Both the position numbers and the translations under genes were made by a program. A stretch of DNA of 50,693 nucleotides from Myxococcales bacterium UBA5297 (GTDB lineage: Bacteria > Myxococcota > Myxococcia > Myxococcales > UBA5297), in assembly GCA_002408385.1 (NCBI GenBank), contig DHSB01000079.1, forward strand, positions 40,288-90,980. Direction: 5' to 3'. The notes beneath the pieces were generated by a model. It saw nothing but the letters and a program-made list of their open reading frames with translations. It searched no databases and was not told the DNA's origin. This document shows positions 33,754 to 43,190 of this stretch, piece after piece. Numbering within the stretch: the first letter of the stretch is position 1; every line of letters begins with the position of its first letter.

Positions 33754-33918
33754 GCCCGCCAGCCGACAGGCCGCAGCTTTGGTCGGAACACCTATCCCGA
33801 GCGCGCAGGGGGCGCTGACGGCCCAAAATCTCGTCTACCGCACACTTTCGCGCAGGCTCTTCCTGCCGAATTGGCGCTCCCCGGCCCTGTCGCTAGACTG
33901 AGCGGCCAGGAGGACGCC

Positions 33919-34824
33919 ATGACCAAGCCCGCAGCCCTCGTCTTCGCAGCGCTTCTGCTCTCGACGCCCCTCAACGCCTCGGCCGATCCCCAGGCCGAAG
34001 GCAGCATCACCGTCACGCAGAAACAAGGCCTGCACGACGGCCTCGTCGGCAAGCTCTACACCATCGCCGTCTCCTGGTCGGCGCGCTGCCTCGACTCGAC
34101 CGAGGCAAGCCGCACCATCTACGTCAACTCGACCTCGGGCGATGCGCTGCTCGACATGGCCTTCGACATGGCGGCACTGCCCGAGGGGCACGCCGACGCC
34201 CAGACCTTCGACCTCGAGATTCAGCCCGGGCGCACCGTGAAGGCGAGCATCCGTGTTGCCTGCAGCCGTCCGATAGTCGGCATGTCGACCGAGACCTTCA
34301 CGGCCCCGCTGCTCGGCTTCCCTGCCCTGGTCCGCGAACCGACCTTCATGACCGAGGACCCTCCGGACTTCTTCGACTGCCTGCCGATAGGCAAGCGGGC
34401 GATGTGGGTCCTGAACTTCGAAAGCGCGGAAGGCGAAAAGGAATCCCTGAGGGTCGTCTTCAAGGGCGCCGGGGTCGACTACAGCCAGACCTTCGCCAAA
34501 GGCGAGGTGACCAAGGATCCCATCTGGCTGACGGCGACCTCCGAGGGCAGCGTCGACCACTACGTCGTGCGAATCCTCGAGGACGGCACCCAGCTCGAAT
34601 CGAATCACGTTGCGATCGAGGCATCGCCCACCGGTTGCAGGGAGCCCGAGCCGAGCGATCCAGAGGACCCCGAAAACCCCGACGACCCGGGCGATGACCC
34701 GAATCCTCAAGACGATTCGCCGGCGGAAGAGAAAGGTTCGGGATGTAGCGCCGGCGGCGCGGGCGCGGGCGGGCTCGCGACGATGCTCCTCGGGCTCGCT
34801 GCCTTCTTGCGACGGCGCACCTGA
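33919..34824 (+). CDS. MYXO-CTERM-type surface-sorted protein
   Basis: 301 residues; AGGAGGA at 33908-33914 sets the ATG. A signal peptide (cleavage near NASADPQ) is followed by a beta-rich ectodomain with four Cys, an acidic Pro/Asp linker (about 245-275, EPEPSDPEDPENPDDPG) and a C-terminus with GSGCSAGGAGAGG, then a hydrophobic helix (LATMLLGLAAFL) and RRRT. This tripartite tail fits the MYXO-CTERM sorting signal, which the intramembrane protease myxosortase cleaves so that the protein is carried to the outer surface. The ectodomain function is not recognised. Confidence 0.85.
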   Translation: MTKPAALVFAALLLSTPLNASADPQAEGSITVTQKQGLHDGLVGKLYTIAVSWSARCLDSTEASRTIYVNSTSGDALLDMAFDMAALPEGHADAQTFDLEIQPGRTVKASIRVACSRPIVGMSTETFTAPLLGFPALVREPTFMTEDPPDFFDCLPIGKRAMWVLNFESAEGEKESLRVVFKGAGVDYSQTFAKGEVTKDPIWLTATSEGSVDHYVVRILEDGTQLESNHVAIEASPTGCREPEPSDPEDPENPDDPGDDPNPQDDSPAEEKGSGCSAGGAGAGGLATMLLGLAAFLRRRT

Positions 34825-35206
34825 CCTCGAGAACCGAACCGAGGACTCGCGCGGGCGCTGAAGGCCCCGCCCCCGCCCCTTCCACAGGCGCAAGCCCCTG
34901 CCCCCTGCTGGCGGGCAGGGGCTTGCCGTCATGCCCATCGCAGGAGACCGCCGCGGATAGCGACGGCTCGAGCTTGGGCTCGATGACCGGACGTGCCCGT
35001 CGCGATGGAGGGCGATGCGCCCTTGCCCGCCCCTTCACCTCGCCGAACGTCCCCAGCGTTTCGGGCGTTCGGGCCTCGGCTCTTCTGCCCGAAGAACCAC
35101 TCAGGTTTACAGCGCCGCTTCGCGTGGGCGAGACTGCGACGGTGTCGATTGCGCGACAGCCTCGGGGCCGAGGGCGGGAAGGCGAGAGGCGAGGAGTGGA
35201 GACTCG
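34825..35206. other. Intergenic region, terminator and small hairpin
   Basis: It holds the terminator-like hairpin 34891-34925 and GGGCG-ATG-CGCCC at 35010-35022, a shortened relative of the hairpins at 4071 and 15452. No other feature is seen. Confidence 0.5.
34891..34925 (+). terminator. Strong hairpin after the MYXO-CTERM gene
   Basis: CAAGCCCCTGCCC and GGGCAGGGGCTTG form a perfect 13-bp stem with a 9-base loop, 66 bases past the stop; no U-tract follows. Confidence 0.6.
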
Positions 35207-36049
35207 GTGAGAAACGGCAAAGGCCGAATGCTCCCGCGCTGCCTGCTGCTGATGGCGGCGTTGGGATGGAGCGCGGGATGCGCGACCGCGCGCAGCGGCG
35301 GAGTCGGCGATCCTTCCATGAGCAGCGCCCAGGGCTTCGGCGCGAGCGCGACTGCCGACAGCGGCAACTCCTCGCTGCAGTCGGGTGAGTCCTCCGGGAA
35401 CTCGGCAGCTTCTTCGGGCAACTCCGCCGAGTCCTCCGCCGCGTCGGGCGGCAACGCGGAAGGCTCGGCCGAGTCCTGCGGCCACTCGGAGCAGTCCTCG
35501 GAAGGCTCGGGCCAATCGTCCAACGCCTCGGGCCAGTCGTCCAACGCCTCGGGCGAGTCTTCGGAGACCTCGGGCGGATCGTCAGAGTCCTCAAAGAGCT
35601 CGGAGGCGTCGTCCCACAATTCGGGCGTCGAGTCGGGCCGCTCGAGCGCCGTGGTCGCCGGCAGCGCGCTGATCGCCTCGACGGTGGCGGGGCTGGCCGC
35701 GGCTATCTACGCCAGTGCCCGCAGCGGCGACGACGACAACCGCGCCCGCGCGGCCGCAGCCTATTTCCGGGCGAACAGCGCTCAGCTTCGCCAAGACCTG
35801 GCGCTGGGCGCAGGCCCGACCGTCGACGATCTCGCGGCCGCTGCCGAGATCCCCGCTGTACACCGGCAGCATTTCGCGCGGCTGCTGCAACGGCACCGCG
35901 TCGAGCTGCTCGCTTTCGGCCGGCTCGAGGAGCTCGACGCCGCTGGGGCGCTCGCGCTGCTCGCACGCATCGGAGAGCTGGTGAAGGCCGACTTGGTGCT
36001 GCAGCTCGACTACCAGGCCTACCTCGCGAAGAACCCAGAGCTGGGATAG
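35207..36049 (+). CDS. Ser/Asn-rich lipoprotein
   Basis: 280 residues from the GTG at 35207 (GAGGAG ten bases upstream; an ATG at 35228 is the alternative). The signal ends in a lipobox, ALGWSAGCATAR. About residues 45-135 are a low-complexity Ser tract in loose SSGNSAE/SGQSSNA units with almost no hydrophobic residues, followed by a short hydrophobic helix (VVAGSALIASTVAGLAAAIY) and a folded helical C-terminal domain (RARAAAAYFRANSAQLRQDL to NPELG). The tract looks like an extracytoplasmic spacer. It ends four bases before the DUF4105 gene, so the two are probably made together. No family is recognised for the C-terminal domain. Confidence 0.78.
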   Translation: MRNGKGRMLPRCLLLMAALGWSAGCATARSGGVGDPSMSSAQGFGASATADSGNSSLQSGESSGNSAASSGNSAESSAASGGNAEGSAESCGHSEQSSEGSGQSSNASGQSSNASGESSETSGGSSESSKSSEASSHNSGVESGRSSAVVAGSALIASTVAGLAAAIYASARSGDDDNRARAAAAYFRANSAQLRQDLALGAGPTVDDLAAAAEIPAVHRQHFARLLQRHRVELLAFGRLEELDAAGALALLARIGELVKADLVLQLDYQAYLAKNPELG

Positions 36050-36053
36050 GCCG

Positions 36054-38792
36054 GTGGGGCCCGCTCTGCTCGCTGCGCTGGCCTTGCGGGCCGGCGCGCT
36101 TGCCGCCGTCACCGATGCCGAGGCGCTGCGCGCCCTCGAGCAGAGCGCCATCCAGCTCGCGCCAGAGAAGGACGGAGCTCCGCTCTCCCCTGGTCTCGCC
36201 GTCGAGCTGCTCGCCGGGCTGCGGAGGCTGCCCGAGCCGATGCGAAGCTTCCCGGGCGGTCCCCTGCGCTTCGTGGAGCACGCCTCGGCTGCTGCTTTCG
36301 GGCTCGGGGACGGCTCGGAGCGGCCCGACTGGTCCGATGGCCGCCGGACCTTCCATCTCTATCGATACGCGCCTTCGCAGGAGCGGCGGGCCGAGTCCTG
36401 GCTCGGAGAGCTGGACGAGGTCGAGCGCGAGCGGCTCTGGCGCCAGCGCGCCATCGTCCACGCGGTCGTTCAACGCTGGGACGATGCGCTCGGTCTGAGC
36501 AAACGCCTCGCGTGGCGCCGCATCTCGGGGTGGCCGGGGCCGGTCGAGCGGGTGTTGTCCCTCTCGGGACGCCCGCTCAACCGCTATGCCGGCGCCTACA
36601 GCCGCCAGCGAGGCCAGCAGTCGGCCTCGCTCGACCTGGTGACCTACGCCGAGGAGCACTTCGTGCCGGCCGAAGCGTTGCGCGCCGGCGCGGTCAGCGG
36701 CGACGACTCGGTGCGTTGTCAGGAGCTGACGCGTGCCCGCGTCCTCGACACGCTGCTCGCCGAGGCGGGACTCGGTCCGGGGCCAACCACGCCGCGCTGT
36801 CTCGGGTTCGAGCGCTGGGCCGAGCTCGACGGGCTCGAACAGCTCGAAGTGCTCTTCGTGATCGCCTCGGGGAGGCGCCCGCAGTCGCTGTTCGGCCACG
36901 TGCTCCTGCGGCCGGTGCACCGACCGGGAGGTCTCGTGCGCGGCCCGGGCTTCGCGACGATGGTGGAGATCGCGGCGATCACCGATGGCCCCATCGCCGG
37001 ACCCGCTCAGCTCGCCCGCGGCATCTTCGGCGGGTACACGACCACGGTGAGCACGCTCGCGGCCTCCGACCTCGAGCGCGAGGCGCTCCACCTCGAGCAG
37101 CGCACCATCCGTCGCTTCCGCCTGAACTTGAGCCCCGACGAGCGGCGCCGGACCCTGGAGCGGGTCTGGGAGCTCGAGCGGCGCGGCTACTTCGACTACC
37201 GCTTCTTCACCGAGAACTGCGCCAGCGTGCTCGTCTTCCTGCTCGAGGCGGCGCTCCCGGAGACGGTGCGGATAGAGGTCCCGGGGCCGTTGCTGGTCGC
37301 GCCGACCACGGTGCTCGACGGGCTGACGGACGCGAAGATCGCCGCCATGGGCACGGGCGAACAGACGCCCTTGCTCTCGTACGTACCGCTGGATCTCGAG
37401 TCGTCACGAGACTTGGCGGTGCGCTCCGAGCGCCGGAGGGGCGAGGTGGAGGCGCGCCTCCTCGCGACGGCGACCGGCGAGACGAGGCTCGAGCTGCAGC
37501 GCGCGTTCGAGTGGGCCCGCTCACCGGAGCCTTCTCTCCGAAGGCAGGCCTGGGAGCAGCTCGCGCCGATGAGCGAGCGGCTCGTCGAGTCGGGACCGGA
37601 GCTCGGGGCGCTCTACGACTGGTGGGCGCTCACCGTGCGCATCGAGCGCTACGCCTGGGACCTCGCCGACGCCGAACGGCTGGACCTCGAGACCAGGACC
37701 ATCCTTCCCGACGGGCTGCCGCCTCTCGAAGTCGAGGCGGAGCTGGCGGCGCGCCAGCAGTTGTTCGAGCGAGAGTCGAGGCTCGCGCACGCCCGGATGA
37801 TCCTCGATCGCCGTGAGGAGCTGGCGATCCGGCTGCGCGGCGCGCCTCGGCGCCAGTCGACCCCCGGGGAGCTCGAAGAAAAGGCGCGCGCCGAGGCGAC
37901 GATGGCCGGCTTCGAGCGGCTGACCGACCTGCATGGTGCGCTGGTGGCCGGCATCTTCGCCGACCGCGATCCGCACGCCTGGCTCGAACAGGACAGCGCG
38001 GCGCTGCGCGCTTCGCTCGAAGCGGCGAGCGCTGATTCGCTCGGGCCCTCTGGTGCATGGCGGGCTGCCGCGGGGGCGGGCGCACGCGCGAGCGCAGACG
38101 GGAGCGTCGTTCCGGTGATCACCCTCTGGAGCGCTGCGCTCTCGGAGCGGCTGGGCGAGCAGCGCCTGCGAGGCATCCGCGCGAGCGCCGAGCTGCGGAT
38201 TCTCGAGGCCGAGGTAGAGCTGCGGCCGGTCCTGGGAGCTCCGGTGCTCTTGCGCAGCCGGGTGACACCGTTCGTCTATCGCTCGCTGCTGCGCGATCCG
38301 CCGATGTTCCGCGAGAGCCTGTCCGAGTCCTTCGGCTGGGGCCTCGGCACCCTCGTCGAGAGCAGGCCGGCGGCCGGCCGCGCGCACCGGGCCATGCTGC
38401 ACGGCGAGGCGATCGTCGCGCTGCACGAGCAGGAGAGACACCGCGGGTTTACCGCGCTCGGGCTCGGCGCCGCTGCGCTCCTCGAGCTTCCCGGAGCCTC
38501 GGTCGCCCCCGGTGCGGGGCCGCGCGTGACGCTCTCGCATCGCAGCGCCCCGTTCGGCCATTCGGCCAATGCGCTGCGACTCGAGGCCGACTACCTCCCC
38601 GCCGTCCTGCTCGCCCACGGAGCCAAGCTCGACCATCAGGCCCAGGTCTCGGTTGGTCTGGACCTTCTCTTCGGGCCGCCAGACGGCCTGGCGGTGCTGG
38701 CGCAGCCTCGTGTCCGACTCGAATACGACAAGGCTCCGGGCGAGCCGGGGAGAGCGTCCCTCACGGCGTTGGTGACCCTGGAGATCATCTGA
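36054..38792 (+). CDS. DUF4105 (Lnb-like) envelope protein with probable C-terminal barrel
   Basis: 912 residues from a GTG start. The N-terminal hydrophobic segment (ALLAALALRAGALA) is a weak signal peptide. DUF4105 occupies about residues 260-420: ASGRRPQSLFGHVLLRP with His281 and FFTENCASVLVFLLEAALP with Cys388, the His and Cys expected of this NlpC/P60-like fold. In Lnb the domain is part of lipoprotein N-acylation. Helical stretches with many Arg/Glu follow (440-660), then a beta-rich end (about 680-912, GLGAAALLELPGASVAP, LRLEADYLPAVLL, ending TALVTLEII) that could be an outer-membrane barrel. Function is probably envelope lipoprotein or peptide modification, by family analogy. Confidence 0.8.
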   Translation: MGPALLAALALRAGALAAVTDAEALRALEQSAIQLAPEKDGAPLSPGLAVELLAGLRRLPEPMRSFPGGPLRFVEHASAAAFGLGDGSERPDWSDGRRTFHLYRYAPSQERRAESWLGELDEVERERLWRQRAIVHAVVQRWDDALGLSKRLAWRRISGWPGPVERVLSLSGRPLNRYAGAYSRQRGQQSASLDLVTYAEEHFVPAEALRAGAVSGDDSVRCQELTRARVLDTLLAEAGLGPGPTTPRCLGFERWAELDGLEQLEVLFVIASGRRPQSLFGHVLLRPVHRPGGLVRGPGFATMVEIAAITDGPIAGPAQLARGIFGGYTTTVSTLAASDLEREALHLEQRTIRRFRLNLSPDERRRTLERVWELERRGYFDYRFFTENCASVLVFLLEAALPETVRIEVPGPLLVAPTTVLDGLTDAKIAAMGTGEQTPLLSYVPLDLESSRDLAVRSERRRGEVEARLLATATGETRLELQRAFEWARSPEPSLRRQAWEQLAPMSERLVESGPELGALYDWWALTVRIERYAWDLADAERLDLETRTILPDGLPPLEVEAELAARQQLFERESRLAHARMILDRREELAIRLRGAPRRQSTPGELEEKARAEATMAGFERLTDLHGALVAGIFADRDPHAWLEQDSAALRASLEAASADSLGPSGAWRAAAGAGARASADGSVVPVITLWSAALSERLGEQRLRGIRASAELRILEAEVELRPVLGAPVLLRSRVTPFVYRSLLRDPPMFRESLSESFGWGLGTLVESRPAAGRAHRAMLHGEAIVALHEQERHRGFTALGLGAAALLELPGASVAPGAGPRVTLSHRSAPFGHSANALRLEADYLPAVLLAHGAKLDHQAQVSVGLDLLFGPPDGLAVLAQPRVRLEYDKAPGEPGRASLTALVTLEII

Positions 38793-38939
38793 TCGAGCTC
38801 GCGGCAAGAGGGCGAGCGAGGTGCTGGAAGGCGCTCGACCGTCGAAAACAACGATCCGCTGCATCCGCCCCTCACCTCGTTGCCTTCGACTGCGAACAGG
38901 TCCGACGCGGGGAGAGAGGCCGGGGGCTCGATAGACGAA

Positions 38940-38963
38940 GAGCTCGAGCGAAAGCTCGAGCTC
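38940..38963 (-). terminator. Terminator of rpsA
   Basis: GAGCTCGAGC and GCTCGAGCTC form a perfect 10-bp stem closed by a 4-base loop (GAAA on plus). On the minus strand it is followed by TTCGTCT, 45 bases after the rpsA stop. It is shared with the convergent DUF4105 gene. Confidence 0.65.
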
Positions 38964-39007
38964 CGTCATCCGCTCCGGCCGCCCGCCGCTTCCCGAGGGC
39001 AGCCGGG

Positions 39008-40711
39008 CTAGTCCTTCAGGCGCAGCTTGTCGCCGAAGACCTCTCCAAAGCTGGTGCGGGCGTCGCCCTGCTCGACCGGCTGGCTGTACTCCTCGTCCGC
39101 CTCGGCGAGGGCCTTCACCGACAAGGAGACTTTGCGATCGCGCTTGTTGAGGTCGATCACCCGGACCTCGATCTCGTCGCCGACCTTGACCACGCTCGCG
39201 ACGCTCTCGACCCGCTCCTCGCTGAGCTGGCTGATGTGCACCAGGCCCTCGATGCCCGGCTCGATCTCGACGAAGGCGCCGAAGTCGGCGATGCGGGCCA
39301 CCTTGCCCTTGAACCGGCTGCCGACCGGATGGGCCTCCAGCGCGGTGAGCCAGGGGTCGGTCGAGAGCTGCTTGACGCTCAGCCCGAGCCGCTCGTGCTC
39401 CACGTCGATCTCGAGGACGACGGCCTCGACCTCGTCGCCGACCTTGTAGTGGTCGCCAGGGTTCTTGATGCCTCCGGTCCAGCTCATCTCGCTCACGTGG
39501 ACCAGCCCGTCGATGCCGTCCTCGACCTCGAGGAAGACGCCGAAGTCGGTCACGCCGCGCACCTTCCGCGTGATCTTGGTGCCGACCGGGTACTTCTCCT
39601 TCAGGCTCTCCCACGGGTTCGGCTGAAGCTGGCGCATGCCGAGCCCGAGCCGCCGCGCCTTGGGATCGACCTCGAGCACCACGGCTTCGACCGTCTGGCC
39701 GCGCTTGAGCTCGTCGGAGGGGCGCTTGACGCGCTTCCACGAGATCTCGGAGACGTGAACCAGGCCGTCGATGCCGGACTCGAGCTCGACGAAGGCGCCG
39801 AACTCGGCAAAGCCGACGACCTTGCCGCTCACGTGCGCGCCACGCTTGTACTTTTCCGCCGCGCTCGCCCAGGGATCCTCCTGGAGCTGCTTGAGCCCGA
39901 GCCCGACCCTGCCGTTGGAAGGATCGACCTTGAGCACCTTGACGGTGAGCTGCTGACCGACCTTGACCACCTCGCGCGGGTGCCCGACCCGTCCCCAGCT
40001 CATCTCGGTGACATGGAGCAGACCGTCCATCCCTCCGAGGTCGATGAAGGCGCCATAGTCCTCGATAGAGCGGACGACGCCGGGGAGGACTGCACCCTCG
40101 GTCAGCTTCTCGAGCGTCGCCTGCTTGCGCGCCGCCTGCTCCTTCTCGAGGATGGCGCGGCGCGAGAGGACGATGTTGCCGCGCCGCTTGTCGAACTCGG
40201 TCAGCGTGAAGTCGAACCGCTGGCCGAGCAACGCATCCGGATTGCCGACGCGCCGGATGTCGGCTTGCGAGCTGGGCAGGAAGGCGCGCATGCCGACGTC
40301 GACCGCGTAGCCACCCGGAATCCGCGCGACGACGGTGCCCGAGATCTGCCCGCCCTTGCCACAGCCGGCGACCGCATCCCAGGTGCGCAGCTTCTCGGCC
40401 TTCTCCTTGGAAAGGGCGACCTGCTCGGGCTTCTCACCGAGGGCCTCGACGAGCACCTCGAAGGAGTCGCCCACTTTCACCGCGGGCTTGCCGTCGACCG
40501 TCTCGAACTCCGAGAACGGGACGTTGCCCTCGGCGCTCCAGCCGAACGAGACGACGGCCGCCTGCTCGGCCAGGCGCACGACGGTCGCCTGGGCTATCGA
40601 GTACTCCTGCGGTCGCGTGGAGCTCGCCGCGTCGGTGGACGCAGCCTCGTCGGCCGCGATGGCCTCGAGGTTGGGAGTGGTTTCGGTGCTGCTCTGCGGA
40701 TTGCTTTCCAT
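39008..40711 (-). CDS. rpsA: 30S ribosomal protein S1
   Basis: 567 residues with six S1 RNA-binding domains, at about residues 40-105, 120-185, 205-275, 290-365, 375-450 and 465-535. The last four have the canonical [12 protein letters not shown] strand followed by [14 protein letters not shown] motifs ([40 protein letters not shown] and similar); the first two are diverged, as in proteobacterial S1. It binds mRNA and helps load it on the 30S subunit. A Ser/Thr/Ala-rich leader of about 35 residues precedes the first domain. The Shine-Dalgarno is weak, as in other rpsA genes, where S1 controls its own translation. Confidence 0.95.
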   Translation of the reverse strand: MESNPQSSTETTPNLEAIAADEAASTDAASSTRPQEYSIAQATVVRLAEQAAVVSFGWSAEGNVPFSEFETVDGKPAVKVGDSFEVLVEALGEKPEQVALSKEKAEKLRTWDAVAGCGKGGQISGTVVARIPGGYAVDVGMRAFLPSSQADIRRVGNPDALLGQRFDFTLTEFDKRRGNIVLSRRAILEKEQAARKQATLEKLTEGAVLPGVVRSIEDYGAFIDLGGMDGLLHVTEMSWGRVGHPREVVKVGQQLTVKVLKVDPSNGRVGLGLKQLQEDPWASAAEKYKRGAHVSGKVVGFAEFGAFVELESGIDGLVHVSEISWKRVKRPSDELKRGQTVEAVVLEVDPKARRLGLGMRQLQPNPWESLKEKYPVGTKITRKVRGVTDFGVFLEVEDGIDGLVHVSEMSWTGGIKNPGDHYKVGDEVEAVVLEIDVEHERLGLSVKQLSTDPWLTALEAHPVGSRFKGKVARIADFGAFVEIEPGIEGLVHISQLSEERVESVASVVKVGDEIEVRVIDLNKRDRKVSLSVKALAEADEEYSQPVEQGDARTSFGEVFGDKLRLKD

Positions 40712-41360
40712 GTCGGATGACCCCAGGTAACTCGCTTCTCTTAACGGATGGGGTGCCGAAGATACACCAGCAGACGCTTTTTCACGGTGTCTACCCGCCT
40801 TGGGCTCGTTCGCGCTCTCGAGCCGTCGCCTGGTAGTGCGTCGGCTTGGCGACGTCTCACCCGCGCGCTCCTACATGCCGGCAACGCGCCATCGGTTCAG
40901 CCTGCCTCGAGTCGTTTCGCACGCTCGACAGCCTCGCCTTCAGCCGCTTCCGTCCTGAGCAAGGCTGCGGGTCGAGAGGTTGAGGTCGAGCGAGCGCCTG
41001 CTCGCCCCAACCCCGTCCCGGACTCTCGCCCGCCTGCCGCGAATGACCACTCGGGAGTATCGACCCTCGGGGGCAAAGCAAGCGGTAAGGAGCGGCCCAA
41101 CCGCCGAGAGCAGCTCGCCGGGTTCGGCAAGCAAGGACGAGCCTGCCGATACCCGTTCCGAATCAACGGAGGTGACTGCCGTCGATGCGGATCGCTCGCA
41201 GCGAGCCGAACCCCGCGGGTCGCATCGGAGCAAGCCTCTGGCCATCGCCGCTGGGCGGTAACGAGCCCGAGCTCCCCTGAAGCGGCTGGTTGGCAAGGAG
41301 TCGAAAGCCTTTCCTTCGGCACGATTGACACGCTGGGCGCGAGCATGCTTTGAGACGCGC
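40712..41360. other. Intergenic region between divergent rpsA and GT-C gene
   Basis: No gene is seen in 649 bases; open frames are Arg/Pro/Ser-rich shadows. The left end should contain the rpsA promoter and leader. On the minus strand GTGAAA and TATCTT with a 15-base spacer occur near 40760-40790, but the fit is poor. Confidence 0.4.
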
Positions 41361-42875
41361 ATGGGAAGGCGATACCTGCCGCTCCTCGTATTCGGAGCGG
41401 TCCATCTGGCCAGTTCGCTCCCCTTCCTGCTCAGTCGGGCCCCCGGCACTGACGCCGCGCTCGTCGGCTTCCCGCTCGACGACGTCTGGATTCACCTCGT
41501 CTACGCCCGGAGCTTCGCGGCCTTCGAGGGTTTTGCCTGGAACCCGGGCCAACTCGAGGCGGGGTTCACAAGCCCGCTGTGGGCGATGTTGCTCGCCCCT
41601 GCGTTCTGGCTCCCCGCGTTGTCGACAGCAGGGCTCGTGCTGGTCGTCAAGGGGCTGGGAATCGCGCTGGGCGTGGTGACAAGCCTGCTCGCTCACAGGG
41701 TCGTCACTCGCCTGTCGGGCAAGCCGCGAGCTGGGCTGGTAGCCGGTCTGCTCATCGCGGCCGAGCCCTCACTCAGCTTCGCGAAGCTCTCGGGAATGGA
41801 GGTGCTCCTCGCCTCGGCGACCGTGCTCTTCACGCTCGATGCACTGCTGGGCGAACAGCCGGTTCGCGCCGGAATCGGCCTGGGCCTGGCGCCGCTGGCA
41901 CGCCCTGAAAACGCGGTGTTCTCGGCGTTCGCGGCGCTGGTGCTCGGCCTGATGCTGTTTGAGCGCGCAGAGGTACGGCGCCTGTGGCGTGCCTTGGCCG
42001 CTCCCTGCGCGGCCGGGGCCGCGTGGATCGTCTACAACCTCGTAGTTACCGGCCATCCGCTCCCGGCGACCTTCTACGCGAAGCACGAGCCCATGGCACT
42101 CGGGGTTTTCGCCTCCAACCTGCGCGCCATCGCGGGGCCCATCACCAAACAGGTCGGAGCAAGTGCTCAAGGCATCGGCTCGGTGTTCGCGCTGGGGGGC
42201 GCGGTCCTTCTCATCGTTCGACGTTCCAGACTGACGGCGACCGCGCGCCGATGTGCCGCCCTCTTCCTCGCCTACCCGTTGCTCTACACACTCGGCGTCG
42301 CCTGGGCACATGCTCTCGAGGATCCGCTGGCGTTTTACTTCGCTCGTTACTTCCAGCCGGCGCTCCCCTTTCTGCTCGCGCTGTTAGGGGTGGGGCTCGT
42401 GAGTGCGTGTTGCTGGGCCTGGCCCCGCGGCAGGCTCGCGCGGGTGGCCGCGGTGTTGACCTCGCTGGTCCCGGCAGGCGGCATGGCCGCTGTTCTTCTG
42501 GCGACGAGCGCGCGCTTTGCCTGGGACTGCCAGACCATCCAGGAGCTCAACGTACAGGTGGCGCGCTGGATCGCCGCGCAGACGAGCCCCGAGGATTGGG
42601 TCGGAACGGCGGACGCGGGCGCGGTCCGCTTCTTCGGGTCGGCGAAGACCCTCGACCTCGCCGGCCTGAACAGTCACCGGGTTTTGTGGAGCTCGCCACG
42701 CGCCGAGGTCGATCGCCTCGGCGCGCGCTACCTCGTGCTCTTTCCCCAGATTCTCACCGGCCAGGTCGACGGCTACGCGAAGGTTCGCTCTTTCAAGGTC
42801 GAGCGGTACACCATCTGCAACTGTCCTCAGTCCGAGCTCGCCATCTACGAGCGCATCGGGTCGCAAGACCTGTAA
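41361..42875 (+). CDS. GT-C type membrane glycosyltransferase-like protein
   Basis: 504 residues with about ten predicted membrane helices. The first outside loop has the acidic pair D40-D41 in GFPLDDVWIHLVYARSFAAF, followed by WNPGQLEAGFTSPLWAMLLA, the pattern of polyprenyl-phosphate-sugar-dependent GT-C enzymes (arabinosyl/mannosyltransferase-like, PF13231-type). A soluble C-terminal domain (about 395-504) contains WVGTADAGAVRFFGSAKTLD, LAGLNSHRVLW and LGARYLVLFPQ. It probably transfers a sugar from a lipid carrier to an envelope glycan or protein. The ATG at 41361 begins the first helix; the ribosome-binding site is weak. Confidence 0.85.
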   Translation: MGRRYLPLLVFGAVHLASSLPFLLSRAPGTDAALVGFPLDDVWIHLVYARSFAAFEGFAWNPGQLEAGFTSPLWAMLLAPAFWLPALSTAGLVLVVKGLGIALGVVTSLLAHRVVTRLSGKPRAGLVAGLLIAAEPSLSFAKLSGMEVLLASATVLFTLDALLGEQPVRAGIGLGLAPLARPENAVFSAFAALVLGLMLFERAEVRRLWRALAAPCAAGAAWIVYNLVVTGHPLPATFYAKHEPMALGVFASNLRAIAGPITKQVGASAQGIGSVFALGGAVLLIVRRSRLTATARRCAALFLAYPLLYTLGVAWAHALEDPLAFYFARYFQPALPFLLALLGVGLVSACCWAWPRGRLARVAAVLTSLVPAGGMAAVLLATSARFAWDCQTIQELNVQVARWIAAQTSPEDWVGTADAGAVRFFGSAKTLDLAGLNSHRVLWSSPRAEVDRLGARYLVLFPQILTGQVDGYAKVRSFKVERYTICNCPQSELAIYERIGSQDL

Positions 42876-43190
42876 GCCCCTTCGCGGTTCAGTCTTCGCC
42901 AGATTGGCGAAGAACCGCTCAGACCTGCGAGAGGCTCGACGGCCTTCTCCGGGCGCTGCAGAAGGCCTGACCTGAAGCCTGCCAGCGCAGGGTCGGATTG
43001 GCGAGCGCCGATCGACGGCACACGAGCCGCGCCACGCGCACGACCGGCTCGCCCCGATACTGTGAGCCCGCTTTCGAGGCACCTCCGAATGCACTCGCGC
43101 GCAGATTCTCCCGGCGCAACTCGAGCTGCCCGCCGGGCGGTCGCATCCACTCGCCTCTTCGGCATCAACGGAGACCAGGGAGGCGGACGA
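42876..43190. other. Intergenic region after the GT-C gene
   Basis: It holds the hairpin 42884-42918 and the AGGGAGG ribosome-binding site before 43191. Nothing else is recognised. Confidence 0.45.
42884..42918 (+). terminator. Bulged hairpin after the GT-C gene
   Basis: CTTCGCCA/TGGCGAAG (8 bp, GAT loop) extended by GCGGTT/AACCGC across a 4-base bulge, nine bases past the stop; no U-tract. Confidence 0.55.
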
